A stretch of DNA of 64,000 nt from Niabella sp. (GTDB taxonomy: Bacteria > Bacteroidota > Bacteroidia > Chitinophagales > Chitinophagaceae). Of this stretch, positions 18,641 to 28,167 are shown piece by piece; position 1 is the first letter of the stretch; the number at the start of each line of letters is the position of its first letter. The DNA lies in assembly GCA_017744715.1 (NCBI GenBank), contig JAGIAT010000001.1, positions 496,001-560,000 on the forward strand, written 5' to 3'. The translations under genes were made by a program, and so were the position numbers. The notes under the pieces were generated by a model. The model was given only the letters and a program-made list of their open reading frames with translations. It did not search any database and was not told the DNA's origin.

Positions 18641-19612
18641 ATGACACAAGAACAGATCACGTACCTGGTTTTCGGGATAGTCATCGTATTGGCTTTGATC
18701 TTTGACCTGGGACTGCTGAGTAAAAAAAATAAAGTAGTTACGATCAAACAGGCCCTGTTCCAGACCATTTTCTGGGTAGGACTGTCTATGTGTTTTTTTG
18801 CGTTTGTATGGTTTGAAGATGGCCGTACCCTGGCACTGGAATACATCAGTGCCTACCTGATGGAATGGAGCCTGAGTGTAGACAATATCTTCGTATTCAT
18901 TCTTATCTTTTCATCTTTTGCCGTAAAGGAAAAACATTTTGGGCGGGTATTGCTGCTGGGGATCTTAATGGCCATTGTATTCCGCATCATATTTATTACG
19001 GTAGGTGTGGCGTTGGTAGAGCGGTTCCATTTCGTGCTGTATATTTTTGGGGCCTTCCTCCTGTATACGGGTATTAAAATGTTCTCCTCCGGCGAGGGTG
19101 CGGAAAAAGATCCCCATGATTATGCTATTTATAAATGGATCAAAAAAGTGATCCCGCTGGTACCACATGACGGAAACGGAAAATTTTCAGTGATCGAAGA
19201 TGGAAAAAAGAAATACACCATGCTTTTTGTAGTGGTGCTGATGCTGGCCGGGATCGACCTGGTATTTGCGTTAGATTCCATCCCGGCGGTAATGGGTATC
19301 TCCAGGCACCCGATGATCATTTATACCTCTAATATTTTTGCAGTACTGGGATTGCGTTCCCTGTTCTTCCTGTTAAGAGGTGCCGTAAATAAATTCGACT
19401 ACCTGCAACAGGGAATTGCCATTGTACTGGTGTTTATCGGTATAAAAATGCTTTGTGAACACTGGATCAATCAATGGCTCAGTAAACAACAGCAGGTGGG
19501 CATTTCCCTGGGTATTATTGTACTGTGTATTGTAGGCAGCATCCTTTTTTCAATTTATAAAAAGAAGAAAGGCGTTCCCGAAGAAACAGAAGATGGCAGT
19601 ATAAACTTATAA
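18641..19612 (+). CDS. TerC/Alx family integral membrane protein
   Basis: 323 residues, about eight to nine hydrophobic segments. The hallmark acidic motifs are kept: LSVDNIFVFILIF near residue 78 and GIDLVFALDSIPAVMGI near 205. Members are linked to metal-ion (notably manganese) homeostasis and, in some bacteria, tellurite resistance. No ter operon genes are nearby, so a metal export or housekeeping role is likelier. The gene is followed only 2 bp later by the MurF-Alr gene, indicating one operon. Confidence 0.85.
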   Translation: MTQEQITYLVFGIVIVLALIFDLGLLSKKNKVVTIKQALFQTIFWVGLSMCFFAFVWFEDGRTLALEYISAYLMEWSLSVDNIFVFILIFSSFAVKEKHFGRVLLLGILMAIVFRIIFITVGVALVERFHFVLYIFGAFLLYTGIKMFSSGEGAEKDPHDYAIYKWIKKVIPLVPHDGNGKFSVIEDGKKKYTMLFVVVLMLAGIDLVFALDSIPAVMGISRHPMIIYTSNIFAVLGLRSLFFLLRGAVNKFDYLQQGIAIVLVFIGIKMLCEHWINQWLSKQQQVGISLGIIVLCIVGSILFSIYKKKKGVPEETEDGSINL

Positions 19613-19614
19613 CG

Positions 19615-22098
19615 GTGGCCGGCCAATCCTACACCATCGAAGATATTGCCCGGTTGCTCGGGTTACAGGGCTCCCGGCCGTTTTCAACCGCTGTTGTGGA
19701 TACCCTGCTGACCGACAGCCGGAAACTGGTTGTGCCAGCTACCTCTTTATTTTTTGCACTGGAGGGCCCCCAGCGGAACGGGCACCTTTTTATTGGAGAA
19801 TTATATAAGAAAGGCGTTCGCAGTTTTGTGGTGGCCCATCCGGTAGATGAAGGGGCTTATCCGGGTGCGGTATTCCTGCAGGTAAACGATCCGTTGCAGG
19901 CGCTGCAGCAGGTAGCCGCGGCGCATCGCAGCCACTATTCCATGGATGTGATCGGTATTACCGGAAGCAACGGTAAAACGGTGGTGAAAGAGTGGCTGTA
20001 CCAATTGCTGCAGCCCTATAAAAATATCGTAAGAAGTCCCAAAAGCTTTAATTCCCAGCTGGGCGTACCGTTGAGCGTGTGGCAGATGAGCGCCGAAAAC
20101 AACCTGGCCATTTTTGAAGCGGGCATCAGCCGGCCCGGGGAAATGGAGACACTGGAAACCGTCATAGCGCCCACCATCGGGGTGCTCACCAATATAGGTC
20201 CGGCGCATGCTGAGGGCTTTAAAGATGATTCCGAAAAGCTTTCCGAAAAACTAAAACTGTTCAAACATGCCAGGGTCATCATTGCCAATGGCGATGATCC
20301 GCTGATCAGCGCCGGCATTAAAGCCAGCCAGGCTGTTTTTTTCTCCTGGGGCAAACAGGTGCATAATGCGGTACAGGTGTTAAACATCCTGGTAGAAGAA
20401 GAAGCAACGGTGATCCGGTTAAAGCGGCAGGAGGACGATCCCTTTGAGTTGACTATACCGTTTACTGATCAGGCCTCCATTGAAAATGCGCTTACCTGTG
20501 CTACGGTGTTATTATGGCTGGGCATTGCTCCCGCTTTAATCATTAGCGGCATGAAGGGGTTGCAGCCGGTGCATATGCGCATGGAATTCAAACAGGGCAT
20601 CAACAACTGCATTGTGATCAATGACAGTTATAGTGCGGATCTGAACTCGCTTACGGTAGCCCTGGAGTTCCTGCAGCAACAGGCCGGCGGCAAACGGAAA
20701 ACGGTGATCCTTTCCGATATTCCCGAAAGCAAAGGGGAGGAACAGCAGCTGTACCACACCATCCGGGAGCTGTTGCGGCGCTATGGTGTGAACCGCCTGA
20801 TCGGCATTGGTGAAAAAATGCAGGTACAGGCAGGATTGTTTGCGACCGGTGCCGCTGTTCCGGAATGTACTTTTTATGGATCTACGGAAGCGTTTTTAGA
20901 GCAGTTTCACAGTACGCAGTACCAGGATGAATACATTCTGGTGAAGGGCGCCCGCAAATTTGGCTTTGAACGAATCGTAAACCAGCTGGAACAAAAAGTG
21001 CATGAAACGGTACTGGAGATTAACCTGGATGCGGTAGCGCAAAACCTGAAAATGATCCAGCAGCAACTGAAACCAGGAGTAAAGGTGATGGCCATGGTAA
21101 AAGCCTTTGGCTATGGAAGTGGTGCCGCGGAGATAGCCAATGTGGTGCAGTTTCACAAGGCCGACTACCTGGGTGTGGCCTATGCCGATGAGGGGGTAGA
21201 GCTCCGGAAGGCAGGCATTTCCATCCCGGTGATGGTGCTGAATACAGAGGCTAATGCCTTTGATGCACTTACGGATTATAACCTGGAACCGGATCTTTTC
21301 AGCTTTGAACTGCTGTTGGCTTTTGAACGGCATGTAAAAAACGCCGGGTTAAAACATTATCCCGTACATATTGAAGTAGAAACCGGCATGAACCGCACCG
21401 GCTTCGCGGTAAGCGATATGGCCACCCTGGCGGCGTACTTAAAAAACAATGAATGGATACGGGTACAATCCGTTTTTTCGCACCTGGCCGCCAGTGAAGA
21501 CCAGGTGGAGGATTCGTTTACCTTGCATCAATACGAGTTGTTGATGCAAGCTGTTGGCGTACTGGAAACCGCCATCGGTTATCCGTTTTTGAAACATATT
21601 GCCAACACTTCTGCCATATTGCGCTTTCCGCAATTGCAGCTGGATATGGTGCGGCTGGGTATTGGCCTCTATGGTATTTCCGGCAATGAGCGGGTGCCGC
21701 TGCAAACCGTGGCCACCTTAAAAACCACCATCTCTCAAATAAAGAAGATCAAAAAAGGCGAAACGGTCAGTTATAACCGCCGGGGCGTTGCCAAAGAAGA
21801 TTCGGTGATCGCTACCCTGCGTATCGGTTATGCCGATGGTTATTCGCGGCGGCTGGGTAATGGCGTGGGCAAGGTTTGGGTAAACGGGCAACTGGCCCCG
21901 GTAATCGGAACGGTTTGTATGGATATGACCATGATCGACATCACGCATATCCTCGGTGTAAAAGAAGGCGATGATGTCATCATTTTTGGAGCGCCCGTTC
22001 CGGTGCAGCAACTGGCCCAGTGGATCGGCACCATTCCTTATGAGATCATGACCAGCATTTCGCAGCGTGTAAAGCGGGTATATTATGGCGAAGGGTAA
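19615..22098 (+). CDS. Bifunctional MurF (UDP-MurNAc-tripeptide--D-Ala-D-Ala ligase) / alanine racemase
   Basis: 827 residues from a GTG start 2 bp after the TerC stop. Residues about 1-455 are a Mur ligase: the ATP loop ITGSNGKTVVKEW lies near 120, then GPAHAEGF and a Mur ligase C-domain. Residues about 460-827 are a fold-type III alanine racemase, with PLP lysine in MVKAFGYGSG near 500 and the second-half motifs RIGYADGYSRR and GTVCMDMTMIDI. One chain thus makes D-Ala from L-Ala and adds the D-Ala-D-Ala end to the peptidoglycan precursor. The fusion is known in Bacteroidota. Confidence 0.93.
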   Translation: MAGQSYTIEDIARLLGLQGSRPFSTAVVDTLLTDSRKLVVPATSLFFALEGPQRNGHLFIGELYKKGVRSFVVAHPVDEGAYPGAVFLQVNDPLQALQQVAAAHRSHYSMDVIGITGSNGKTVVKEWLYQLLQPYKNIVRSPKSFNSQLGVPLSVWQMSAENNLAIFEAGISRPGEMETLETVIAPTIGVLTNIGPAHAEGFKDDSEKLSEKLKLFKHARVIIANGDDPLISAGIKASQAVFFSWGKQVHNAVQVLNILVEEEATVIRLKRQEDDPFELTIPFTDQASIENALTCATVLLWLGIAPALIISGMKGLQPVHMRMEFKQGINNCIVINDSYSADLNSLTVALEFLQQQAGGKRKTVILSDIPESKGEEQQLYHTIRELLRRYGVNRLIGIGEKMQVQAGLFATGAAVPECTFYGSTEAFLEQFHSTQYQDEYILVKGARKFGFERIVNQLEQKVHETVLEINLDAVAQNLKMIQQQLKPGVKVMAMVKAFGYGSGAAEIANVVQFHKADYLGVAYADEGVELRKAGISIPVMVLNTEANAFDALTDYNLEPDLFSFELLLAFERHVKNAGLKHYPVHIEVETGMNRTGFAVSDMATLAAYLKNNEWIRVQSVFSHLAASEDQVEDSFTLHQYELLMQAVGVLETAIGYPFLKHIANTSAILRFPQLQLDMVRLGIGLYGISGNERVPLQTVATLKTTISQIKKIKKGETVSYNRRGVAKEDSVIATLRIGYADGYSRRLGNGVGKVWVNGQLAPVIGTVCMDMTMIDITHILGVKEGDDVIIFGAPVPVQQLAQWIGTIPYEIMTSISQRVKRVYYGEG

Positions 22099-22115
22099 TA
22101 ACCATTAGTTTTTTT

Positions 22116-22418
22116 GGCCGGGCTGTGGTACAAGTAGCGGCTGTCTTGCGTCGCACACTTGTGCGGCAATACTTCTTTCATCGTTGAGGGAACGGGTGGG
22201 ACGTGGGTATTACGGCTATTTTGGAAAAGTGAAATACATGTTGCCCTGGTCGACCAGGGCAATAAAAGCACCCACACCCTGGGGTTACTCCATGTTCCAC
22301 CAGTAGCCCAAGTTCCAAAACAAAAAGCTGCCCTGTATTGAGCTGCTGAAGCGTGCGATCCCGCTTTTAGCGGGACAGGCAGCAAGACTGTTGCCACAAG
22401 TACTGAAGCCGGGACAAT
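22116..22418. repeat. About 300-bp imperfect palindrome (fold-back/MITE-like element) with a nested hairpin
   Basis: The element is centred at 22251/22252 in a perfect 22-bp palindrome (22241-22262, TTGCCCTGG-TCGA-CCAGGGCAA). Outer arms pair imperfectly: left GTACAAGTAGCGGCTGTCTTGC (22129-22150) against right GCAAGACTGTTGCCACAAGTAC. Further in, left TCGCACACTT faces right AAGCGTGCGA. The right arm carries an extra segment with hairpin TCCCGCTTTTAGCGGGA (22359-22375) that is absent from the left arm, as if inserted later. The element fills the 529-bp gap between MurF-Alr and the PAP2 gene together with nondescript sequence at 22419-22627. Confidence 0.7.
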
Positions 22419-22627
22419 AAAATTTAAAGGCGATATCCACCCCCCGCCAATGATCTGCTACCAAAACTCAACTTCATCTCTTAATCATTTTCCCTACTTT
22501 CGCAGGGGTCTTAAAAAGACCGGAACTTGAACTTCCACTTGCTGTAGCAGAAAATTGCGTGTTGCCGTAACTGAATGCGAAGATTAAATGGTAAAACACC
22601 CCCTGCTCCTGCTTTAAAACCGTGTGA

Positions 22628-24028
22628 ATGAACTTGTTTGGAAAACGGGCTATTGTTTTCATATACTGCTTTTGCGCTGTTGCTGCCAGGGGGCAGCAGG
22701 TAATGTTGTTGCCGGATCAGCTGGTAACCACGGAAACCGCTTTCCGGGCCGACAGTGCTTTCGGAGCTCGCGGGCGGAAGCCCTTTTTTGAAAAACAGGG
22801 CGTGGAGATCGGGTTTGCACCGGCGTTGTTTTTAGCGGCATCCGCCGTTACCTGGGGCGAGAAGAAAAGCATCCGCGAAGTACGCAACCGCTACCTGCCG
22901 GGGTTTAAACATACCTTCGATAACTACGCCCAGTACCTGCCAGCAGCCACTACTTTTGGTTTAAAGTTCGCGGGGGTAAAAGGAAGGAACAAGCTGTTGC
23001 GCAGTGCCTTTTCCTATGGGGCCAGTATTGCTATTATGGGGGTACTGGTAAACGGAATAAAATATACGGCAAAAGTAGAACGCCCGGATGGTACATCCAG
23101 GAACTCATTTCCTTCCGGCCACACGGCAATGGCCTTTACCAATGCCACCTTTATGCATAAAGAATACGGGCTGGTAAATCCTTCTTACAGCATCGCAGGT
23201 TATGGCACGGCCACCTTTACCGGCATTGCCCGCGGGCTGAACAACCGCCACTGGTTCCCGGATATCCTTGCCGGGGCCGGCATTGGTATTTTATCAACCC
23301 AGCTGGGATATTTTTTTATTGACCGGATCTATAAGAATAAGGGCGATAACTTAAATAGCCTGTCTTATAAACCGGCCAGCCCCAACCCCTCATTCCTGGC
23401 CATCAAATGGGGATACGCCAATGCCATGCATAACCTGGCCAAGAACCTGGAGATCAATGCATCTTCCAAGCTGGGTTTTGAAGCCGGACTGGAAGGGGCT
23501 TATTTTTTTAACCGGAACTGGGGCATCGGGGGCGATCTTTCATTTACCAGTTTTCCCATCACGGCTTCGGAGATCTATGCGCCCAATGCGGAGGACCCGG
23601 CAAACCGGAATGTCAAATTTTTAACGCAGGCAATCGGGGCGGCCAATATAGCTGCCGGTCCTTATTATGCGTTACATTTTACGGATCGCTGGCAGCTGAT
23701 GCTGAAGGCACATTGCGGGTATTCCATCGGTTCCCGGGGAACCATATCAATAAAGACGGCGGCTGCCGGCAGTGGAGCGGAGCAGGAAATTGCGGCCTAC
23801 AAGCCCTCCAATACGTTCCGTGTGGGCTCGGGCGGGGCGCTTACCTATAAGCTTAACAGCCGCCTCGGGGTAACGGGTTATGCCGATTATCAATATACCA
23901 ATCCCGTGTTTAAATATGCCTTTGATGAACATATTGTTGAACTGGAGCCGGGTTTTAGCAATCGTGTACGCATGCGGAACCATATGGATTATGTAGTGCT
24001 GGGGGTTAGACTAACTGCTTATTTTTGA
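22628..24028 (+). CDS. PAP2-family phosphatase with C-terminal beta-barrel-like domain
   Basis: 466 residues, signal peptide about 1-23. The PAP2 (phosphatidic acid phosphatase type 2) motifs are KYTAKVERPDG (about 142-152), SFPSGHTAMAF (about 158-168) and GIARGLNNRHWFPDI (about 200-214), containing the catalytic His residues. After about residue 245 the protein is rich in aromatic beta strands (GLEGAYFFNRNWGIGGDLSF) and ends in an aromatic residue (RLTAYF), resembling an outer-membrane beta-barrel. This architecture suggests an outer-membrane lipid or undecaprenyl-type phosphatase; the substrate is unknown. Confidence 0.82.
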   Translation: MNLFGKRAIVFIYCFCAVAARGQQVMLLPDQLVTTETAFRADSAFGARGRKPFFEKQGVEIGFAPALFLAASAVTWGEKKSIREVRNRYLPGFKHTFDNYAQYLPAATTFGLKFAGVKGRNKLLRSAFSYGASIAIMGVLVNGIKYTAKVERPDGTSRNSFPSGHTAMAFTNATFMHKEYGLVNPSYSIAGYGTATFTGIARGLNNRHWFPDILAGAGIGILSTQLGYFFIDRIYKNKGDNLNSLSYKPASPNPSFLAIKWGYANAMHNLAKNLEINASSKLGFEAGLEGAYFFNRNWGIGGDLSFTSFPITASEIYAPNAEDPANRNVKFLTQAIGAANIAAGPYYALHFTDRWQLMLKAHCGYSIGSRGTISIKTAAAGSGAEQEIAAYKPSNTFRVGSGGALTYKLNSRLGVTGYADYQYTNPVFKYAFDEHIVELEPGFSNRVRMRNHMDYVVLGVRLTAYF

Positions 24029-24201
24029 GGTAGTTTGCGCATCAAGATGTAAGAATTTTGAATATCGGACGCAGCAGGTAGCAGTGGAGCAGAAGCTCCT
24101 GCTGAAATAAAAATACAGGCAGGAACGGAGGTGCAGGATCTGTTTTGCTTTTAAATTTAATATTTTACATTGGATATTTTAAATTCCCCACAGGGGAAAC
24201 G

Positions 24202-24209
24202 TATATTTG
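24202..24209 (+). promoter_or_regulatory. -7 box adjacent to the lspA start
   Basis: TATATTTG matches TAnnTTTG and ends 7 nt before the ATG at 24217, predicting a leaderless or nearly leaderless mRNA. The -33 element is not clear. Confidence 0.45.
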
Positions 24210-24216
24210 TTGCCGC

Positions 24217-24939
24217 ATGAAAGCAGGAAAATTAAGCACAGCAATAGGGATCATTCTGTTGGTTTTACTGGTAGACCAGGTGGTGAAGATCTATATAAAA
24301 ACGCACTATCCCATTGGAGAAGTAACCCGCATTTTCGGAATGAACTGGGCACGGCTGCACTTTATCGAAAACTCGGGTATGGCCTGGGGCTGGAAGTTTG
24401 GGAACGAAGCCGGGAAGGTAACGCTTACCCTGTTCCGGCTGGCTGCTGTAATCTTCGGCTCCTTCCTGCTGGTACGGTTTGCCCGGGAAAAATATACCCG
24501 CGGGTTCATGGTTTGCGTGGCACTGATTTATGCGGGCGCATTGGGCAACCTGATCGACAGCATGTTCTATGGAATGATCTTCGACAAGGGACTGCACTTT
24601 GACCCGGCGTTTGGCGATTATGTGGGCTATGACGGAATCGCCAAAATGGGCGGAAAGGGGTATGCCTCCTTCTTGCACGGAAGCGTGGTAGACATGTTAT
24701 ACTTCCCGATGGTGAAAACCCACTATCCCTCCTGGTTTCCCTGGGTGGGCGGTCAGCCATTTGAATTTTTTGCACCGATCTTTAACATCGCCGATATGGC
24801 TATTTCCACGGGGGTAATTGCGCTGCTGGTTTTTCAAAAGAAGTTTTACAGGAAGGTGGACGGTGCGGCTGTTGAGGCCAGTACATCCGGCGGAGCCGTT
24901 GTAAACAATGCCGGCAGCGAAACCTCTTCTGCAGAGTAA
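24217..24939 (+). CDS. lspA: Signal peptidase II (lipoprotein signal peptidase)
   Basis: 240 residues from ATG 24217. The frame is open from a TTG at 24145, but the promoter box at 24202-24209 and the first transmembrane helix favour 24217. Four membrane segments are seen. The two catalytic aspartates lie in ALGNLIDSMFYG and FNIADMAISTG. It cleaves prolipoproteins ahead of the lipidated Cys and so serves the many lipoproteins in this window (SusD-like, M57, DUF4836). It is longer than proteobacterial LspA, as usual in Bacteroidota, with a loop insert before the second Asp and a variable C-terminal tail. Confidence 0.92.
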   Translation: MKAGKLSTAIGIILLVLLVDQVVKIYIKTHYPIGEVTRIFGMNWARLHFIENSGMAWGWKFGNEAGKVTLTLFRLAAVIFGSFLLVRFAREKYTRGFMVCVALIYAGALGNLIDSMFYGMIFDKGLHFDPAFGDYVGYDGIAKMGGKGYASFLHGSVVDMLYFPMVKTHYPSWFPWVGGQPFEFFAPIFNIADMAISTGVIALLVFQKKFYRKVDGAAVEASTSGGAVVNNAGSETSSAE

Positions 24940-24951
24940 ATATTACGCGTT

Positions 24952-25314
24952 ATGAAAACCGTTCTTTTTGCCTTTGTTCTTGTGGTGGCGTCTTTTGCGG
25001 CACAGGGGCAGCAAACATCAAAACTAGCTGCTGCGCCCGATCCGGCTAAAAAGATACAGGTTGTTGAGGCCGCCTGCGGCGAATGCCAGTTTGGAATGGG
25101 GGGTAAAAGCTGCGACCTAGCGGTAAAGATCAACGGCAAATCCTATTTTGTTGACGGAACTTCTATTGATGAACACGGCGATGCGCATGCAAAGGAAGGA
25201 TTTTGCAACCGCATTCGGAAGGCGGAGGTACAGGGTGAGGTGGTGAACGGCCGGTTCAAAGCCAGCTATTTCCGCCTTTTGGAAGACAAAAAGCAGAAAA
25301 TATCCGGCAAATAG
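24952..25314 (+). CDS. Small exported cysteine-containing protein (DUF6370-like)
   Basis: 120 residues with a signal peptide (about 1-20, ending AAQGQQ). The mature part has four Cys, in EAACGECQFGMGGKSCDL and KEGFCNRIRK, and a compact segment KINGKSYFVDGT. It resembles a Bacteroidota family annotated DUF6370; the function is unknown. The Cys pattern could hold a metal or disulfides. It follows lspA by 12 bp and is probably in its operon. Confidence 0.7.
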   Translation: MKTVLFAFVLVVASFAAQGQQTSKLAAAPDPAKKIQVVEAACGECQFGMGGKSCDLAVKINGKSYFVDGTSIDEHGDAHAKEGFCNRIRKAEVQGEVVNGRFKASYFRLLEDKKQKISGK

Positions 25315-25390
25315 GCGCTTACCGCTGAAAATTATTCCGTATGCCGTGAAAGGCGTTTTTTTACAAAGAGGCTTCCAAATGTTGTAGAAA

Positions 25391-25478
25391 GGAAAATTAG
25401 TGTGTTTGTTATTTTCCTTTTTTGTATAAAAGGAAAATAAGATGGGTTGTTGTTTTCCTTTTTCCTATTTTTGGAAAA
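25391..25478. promoter_or_regulatory. Helically phased array of GGAAAA/TTTTCC hexamers before fic
   Basis: Hexamers alternate in orientation with starts at 25391 (GGAAAA), 25412 (TTTTCC), 25432 (GGAAAA), 25453 (TTTTCC) and 25473 (GGAAAA), spaced 21, 20, 21 and 20 bp, i.e. about two helical turns. An extra TTTTCC is at 25460. The middle pair sits in a 13-bp perfect stem (25409-25421 with 25428-25440). The array ends 18 bp before the fic ATG. A cooperative operator, probably for autoregulation by the Fic C-terminal winged helix, is the favoured reading (inference). Confidence 0.6.
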
Positions 25479-25496
25479 TAACATATTCTCAGTCCT

Positions 25497-26636
25497 ATGC
25501 GCCAATTTCAGGCAGGAAACTATATCCAGCAAGGGTACTACAAAAGCTTTCAGCCAGGTTTTATTAACCGCAGCTGGGAAATAACAGATATGCAATTATT
25601 GCAGCTGTTATCCCGGGCCGACCGGCACTTAGGGCGCCTGGATATGTATTCTGAATACGTGAATATTGAACTGTTCATCCGTATGCATATTGCCAAAGAA
25701 GCAACCCAATCCTCCAAAATAGAAGGTACCCAAACAAATATAGAAGAAGCATTTTTGCCCAGAGAAGAAATCGATAGTGAAAAGCGTAACGATTGGGAAG
25801 AAGTACAAAATTATATTGCGGCAATGAATGAAGCGGTAAAATTGCTGCATGCCCTGCCGTTTTCTTCACGGCTGATCCGGCAAACACATAACGTATTGTT
25901 ACAGGGCGTTAGGGGAACGCATAAACAGCCGGGCGAATACCGCAGATCTCAAAACTGGATCGGTGGTGCTACGATTAATGATGCAGTCTTTGTACCGCCG
26001 GCACAACATACCATTGATGAGTTAATGGGCGACCTGGAAAAATTTGCCAATGATGAGTTGAACCCCTTACCCGACCTGTTAAAGATTGCGCTGATCCATT
26101 ACCAGTTTGAAACCATTCACCCGTTCCTGGATGGAAACGGAAGGGTTGGGCGCCTGTTAATTACGCTTTACCTGGTAAGCAAGGGTATTTTGAAACAACC
26201 GATTTTGTACCTCTCCGATTTTTTTGAACGCAACCGGATGCTCTATTATGATAACCTGATGCGGGTACGTATTCATAACGACATCAATCAATGGTTGAAA
26301 TTTTTTCTTACCGGCATCATAGAAACGGCAAAAAACGGTGTGGCAACATTTGATGGTATCCTGCAATTGCAAAAAGCGATTGATCAAAAACTGAAGAATG
26401 TAGGCGTACGCAGCGGGGACGCATATAAAGTGGTTAATTATATGTATTCGCAACCGGTGGTAAATGCGCAAACGGTAGGGGTTGTCATTGAAAAACAACC
26501 GAAGGCTGCCTATAAAATGATTGGGCTGTTGGAAGAGTTAGAGATTGTAAAAGAAATTACCGGCGGACAAAGAGGAAAGCTGTATGCTTTTGAAGGATAT
26601 CTTCAATTGTTTGAGAGTCATAAGGAGCAATACTGA
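25497..26636 (+). CDS. Fic-domain AMPylase with N-terminal inhibitory motif and C-terminal winged helix
   Basis: 379 residues. The Fic N-terminal region carries the class II inhibitory signature SSKIEG (72-77), whose Glu would block ATP placement. The catalytic Fic motif HPFLDGNGRVGR (208-219) is intact, so nucleotidyl transfer (AMPylation) to a protein hydroxyl is expected. The C-terminal about 70 residues (GDAYKVVNYMYSQPVV ... LLEELEIVKEITG) look like a winged helix-turn-helix, suggesting DNA binding. The upstream hexamer array is a natural candidate site. It is a single-gene unit closed by the terminator at 26648. No antitoxin gene is adjacent. Target protein unknown. Confidence 0.9.
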   Translation: MRQFQAGNYIQQGYYKSFQPGFINRSWEITDMQLLQLLSRADRHLGRLDMYSEYVNIELFIRMHIAKEATQSSKIEGTQTNIEEAFLPREEIDSEKRNDWEEVQNYIAAMNEAVKLLHALPFSSRLIRQTHNVLLQGVRGTHKQPGEYRRSQNWIGGATINDAVFVPPAQHTIDELMGDLEKFANDELNPLPDLLKIALIHYQFETIHPFLDGNGRVGRLLITLYLVSKGILKQPILYLSDFFERNRMLYYDNLMRVRIHNDINQWLKFFLTGIIETAKNGVATFDGILQLQKAIDQKLKNVGVRSGDAYKVVNYMYSQPVVNAQTVGVVIEKQPKAAYKMIGLLEELEIVKEITGGQRGKLYAFEGYLQLFESHKEQY

Positions 26637-26647
26637 TAAGATAATAT

Positions 26648-26687
26648 AAAGGGAAACCGCCTGTGCTTAAAGGCGGTTTCCCTTTTA
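26648..26687. terminator. Bidirectional terminator between fic and fumC
   Basis: AAGGGAAACCGCC and GGCGGTTTCCCTT form a 13-bp perfect stem around a 10-nt loop, with A-run on the left and T-run on the right. It serves both convergent genes. Confidence 0.9.
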
Positions 26688-26745
26688 AAATCAATAAACC
26701 TGTTTTTCGCGCCTCCTGTAAGAGACTTTGCTGCAGTAGGTACTT

Positions 26746-28143
26746 TTATATTTTTCCTACCATTTTAGCCGGCACTACCCACTCATCAAATTCTTTTTCG
26801 GTAAGATAGCCCAGCTTCACGGCCATAGCCTTCAGCGTGGTATTTTCCTTATGTGCTTTCTGGGCAATTTCTGCGGCCTTGTAATACCCGATCTTCGGAT
26901 TCAGGGCTGTTACCAGCATCAGGGAATTATCCAGGTGCTTTTTAATGTTTTCTTCGATCGGCATCAGTCCTACCGCGCATTTATCATTAAAGGATACACA
27001 TCCGTCCCCGATCAGGCGGGCGCTATGCAGGAAATTATAGATCATTACCGGTTTAAACACATTCAGCTCAAAATGACCGGTGGCACCGCCAATATTAATG
27101 GCTACATCATTGCCCAGTACCTGTGCGGCAATCATGGTGAGGGCCTCGCACTGCGTGGGGTTTACCTTGCCGGGCATAATGGAAGAGCCGGGCTCATTAT
27201 CCGGGATGAACAGTTCGCCGATGCCGCTGCGCGGGCCGGAAGACAACATGCGGATATCATTGGCAATCTTCATCAGGCTTACCGCTACTGTTTTCAACGC
27301 GCCATGAGCCTCCACAATGGCATCATGTGCGGCCAATGCTTCAAACTTGTTCTCTGCGGTTCTAAACGGCAATTTGGTTAGTTTGGCAATTTCATCCGCT
27401 ACATTTTTTGCATAATCAGGAGGGGTATTGATGCCGGTTCCTACCGCCGTACCGCCCAGTGCCAGTTCGGATAAATGCGGAAGCGTATTCTTTATGGCTT
27501 TTAAACCATGATTCAGTTGTGATACATAGCCGCTCAGCTCCTGTCCCAGTGTTAACGGTGTGGCATCCATAAAATGCGTACGGCCGATCTTTACCACCTT
27601 CATAAATTGCTTGCTCTTTTTTTGCAGCGTATCCCTTAATTTTTCAATACCCGGGATGGTTACTTCCACCAGGATCTTATAGGCCGCAATATGCATCGCC
27701 GTAGGGAACGTATCATTGCTGCTTTGCGATTTATTAACATCATCATTGGGATGCAGTACCTTTTCTTTATCGGTAAGCTGACCGCCACTGAGTACATGGC
27801 CCCGGTAGGCGATCACTTCATTTACGTTCATATTGCTTTGCGTACCGCTTCCGGTTTGCCATACCACCAGCGGAAAGCTGTCGTCCAGTTTCCCTTCCAG
27901 TATTTCATTACAAACCTTTCCGATCAGGTCCGATTTTTTCTTCGGAAGCACCTTGGCTTTTGCGTTGGTAATGGCCGCTGCTTTTTTCAGGTAGGCAAAG
28001 GCCTTAATGATCTCTTTGGGCATCCGGTTAATGTCGGCGGCAATCTTAAAATTGTCAATCGAGCGTTGGGTTTGTGCACCGTAGAGCGCGTCTGCAGGCA
28101 CTTTTACCTCGCCCATCGTGTCTTTTTCAATTCTGTACTCCAT
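26746..28143 (-). CDS. fumC: Class II fumarate hydratase
   Basis: 465 residues, normal for the class. Signatures: [13 protein letters not shown] near residue 98, the TH pair in [16 protein letters not shown] near 187, and the lyase-1 signature [14 protein letters not shown] near 318 with the catalytic Ser. It interconverts fumarate and malate in the TCA cycle as a cytoplasmic tetramer. The start is ATG at 28143. A TACCTTTG box (minus strand, 28309-28302) lies upstream, and a MITE-like element falls between the two, so the mRNA leader would carry that hairpin. Confidence 0.95.
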   Translation of the reverse strand: MEYRIEKDTMGEVKVPADALYGAQTQRSIDNFKIAADINRMPKEIIKAFAYLKKAAAITNAKAKVLPKKKSDLIGKVCNEILEGKLDDSFPLVVWQTGSGTQSNMNVNEVIAYRGHVLSGGQLTDKEKVLHPNDDVNKSQSSNDTFPTAMHIAAYKILVEVTIPGIEKLRDTLQKKSKQFMKVVKIGRTHFMDATPLTLGQELSGYVSQLNHGLKAIKNTLPHLSELALGGTAVGTGINTPPDYAKNVADEIAKLTKLPFRTAENKFEALAAHDAIVEAHGALKTVAVSLMKIANDIRMLSSGPRSGIGELFIPDNEPGSSIMPGKVNPTQCEALTMIAAQVLGNDVAINIGGATGHFELNVFKPVMIYNFLHSARLIGDGCVSFNDKCAVGLMPIEENIKKHLDNSLMLVTALNPKIGYYKAAEIAQKAHKENTTLKAMAVKLGYLTEKEFDEWVVPAKMVGKI

Positions 28144-28167
28144 ATTCGTTTTTTAAGTTTGAGTTGA

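Noticed and set aside
22083..22397. 104-residue minus-strand ORF between MurF-Alr and the PAP2 gene
   Set aside because: It lies wholly in the long imperfect palindrome, has low-complexity composition and no recognisable domain; the palindrome explains the sequence better.
24060..24190. AT-rich inverted sequences before lspA as a riboswitch or fold-back repeat
   Set aside because: Pairing is short and the resemblance to the 42163-42273 repeat is compositional only.
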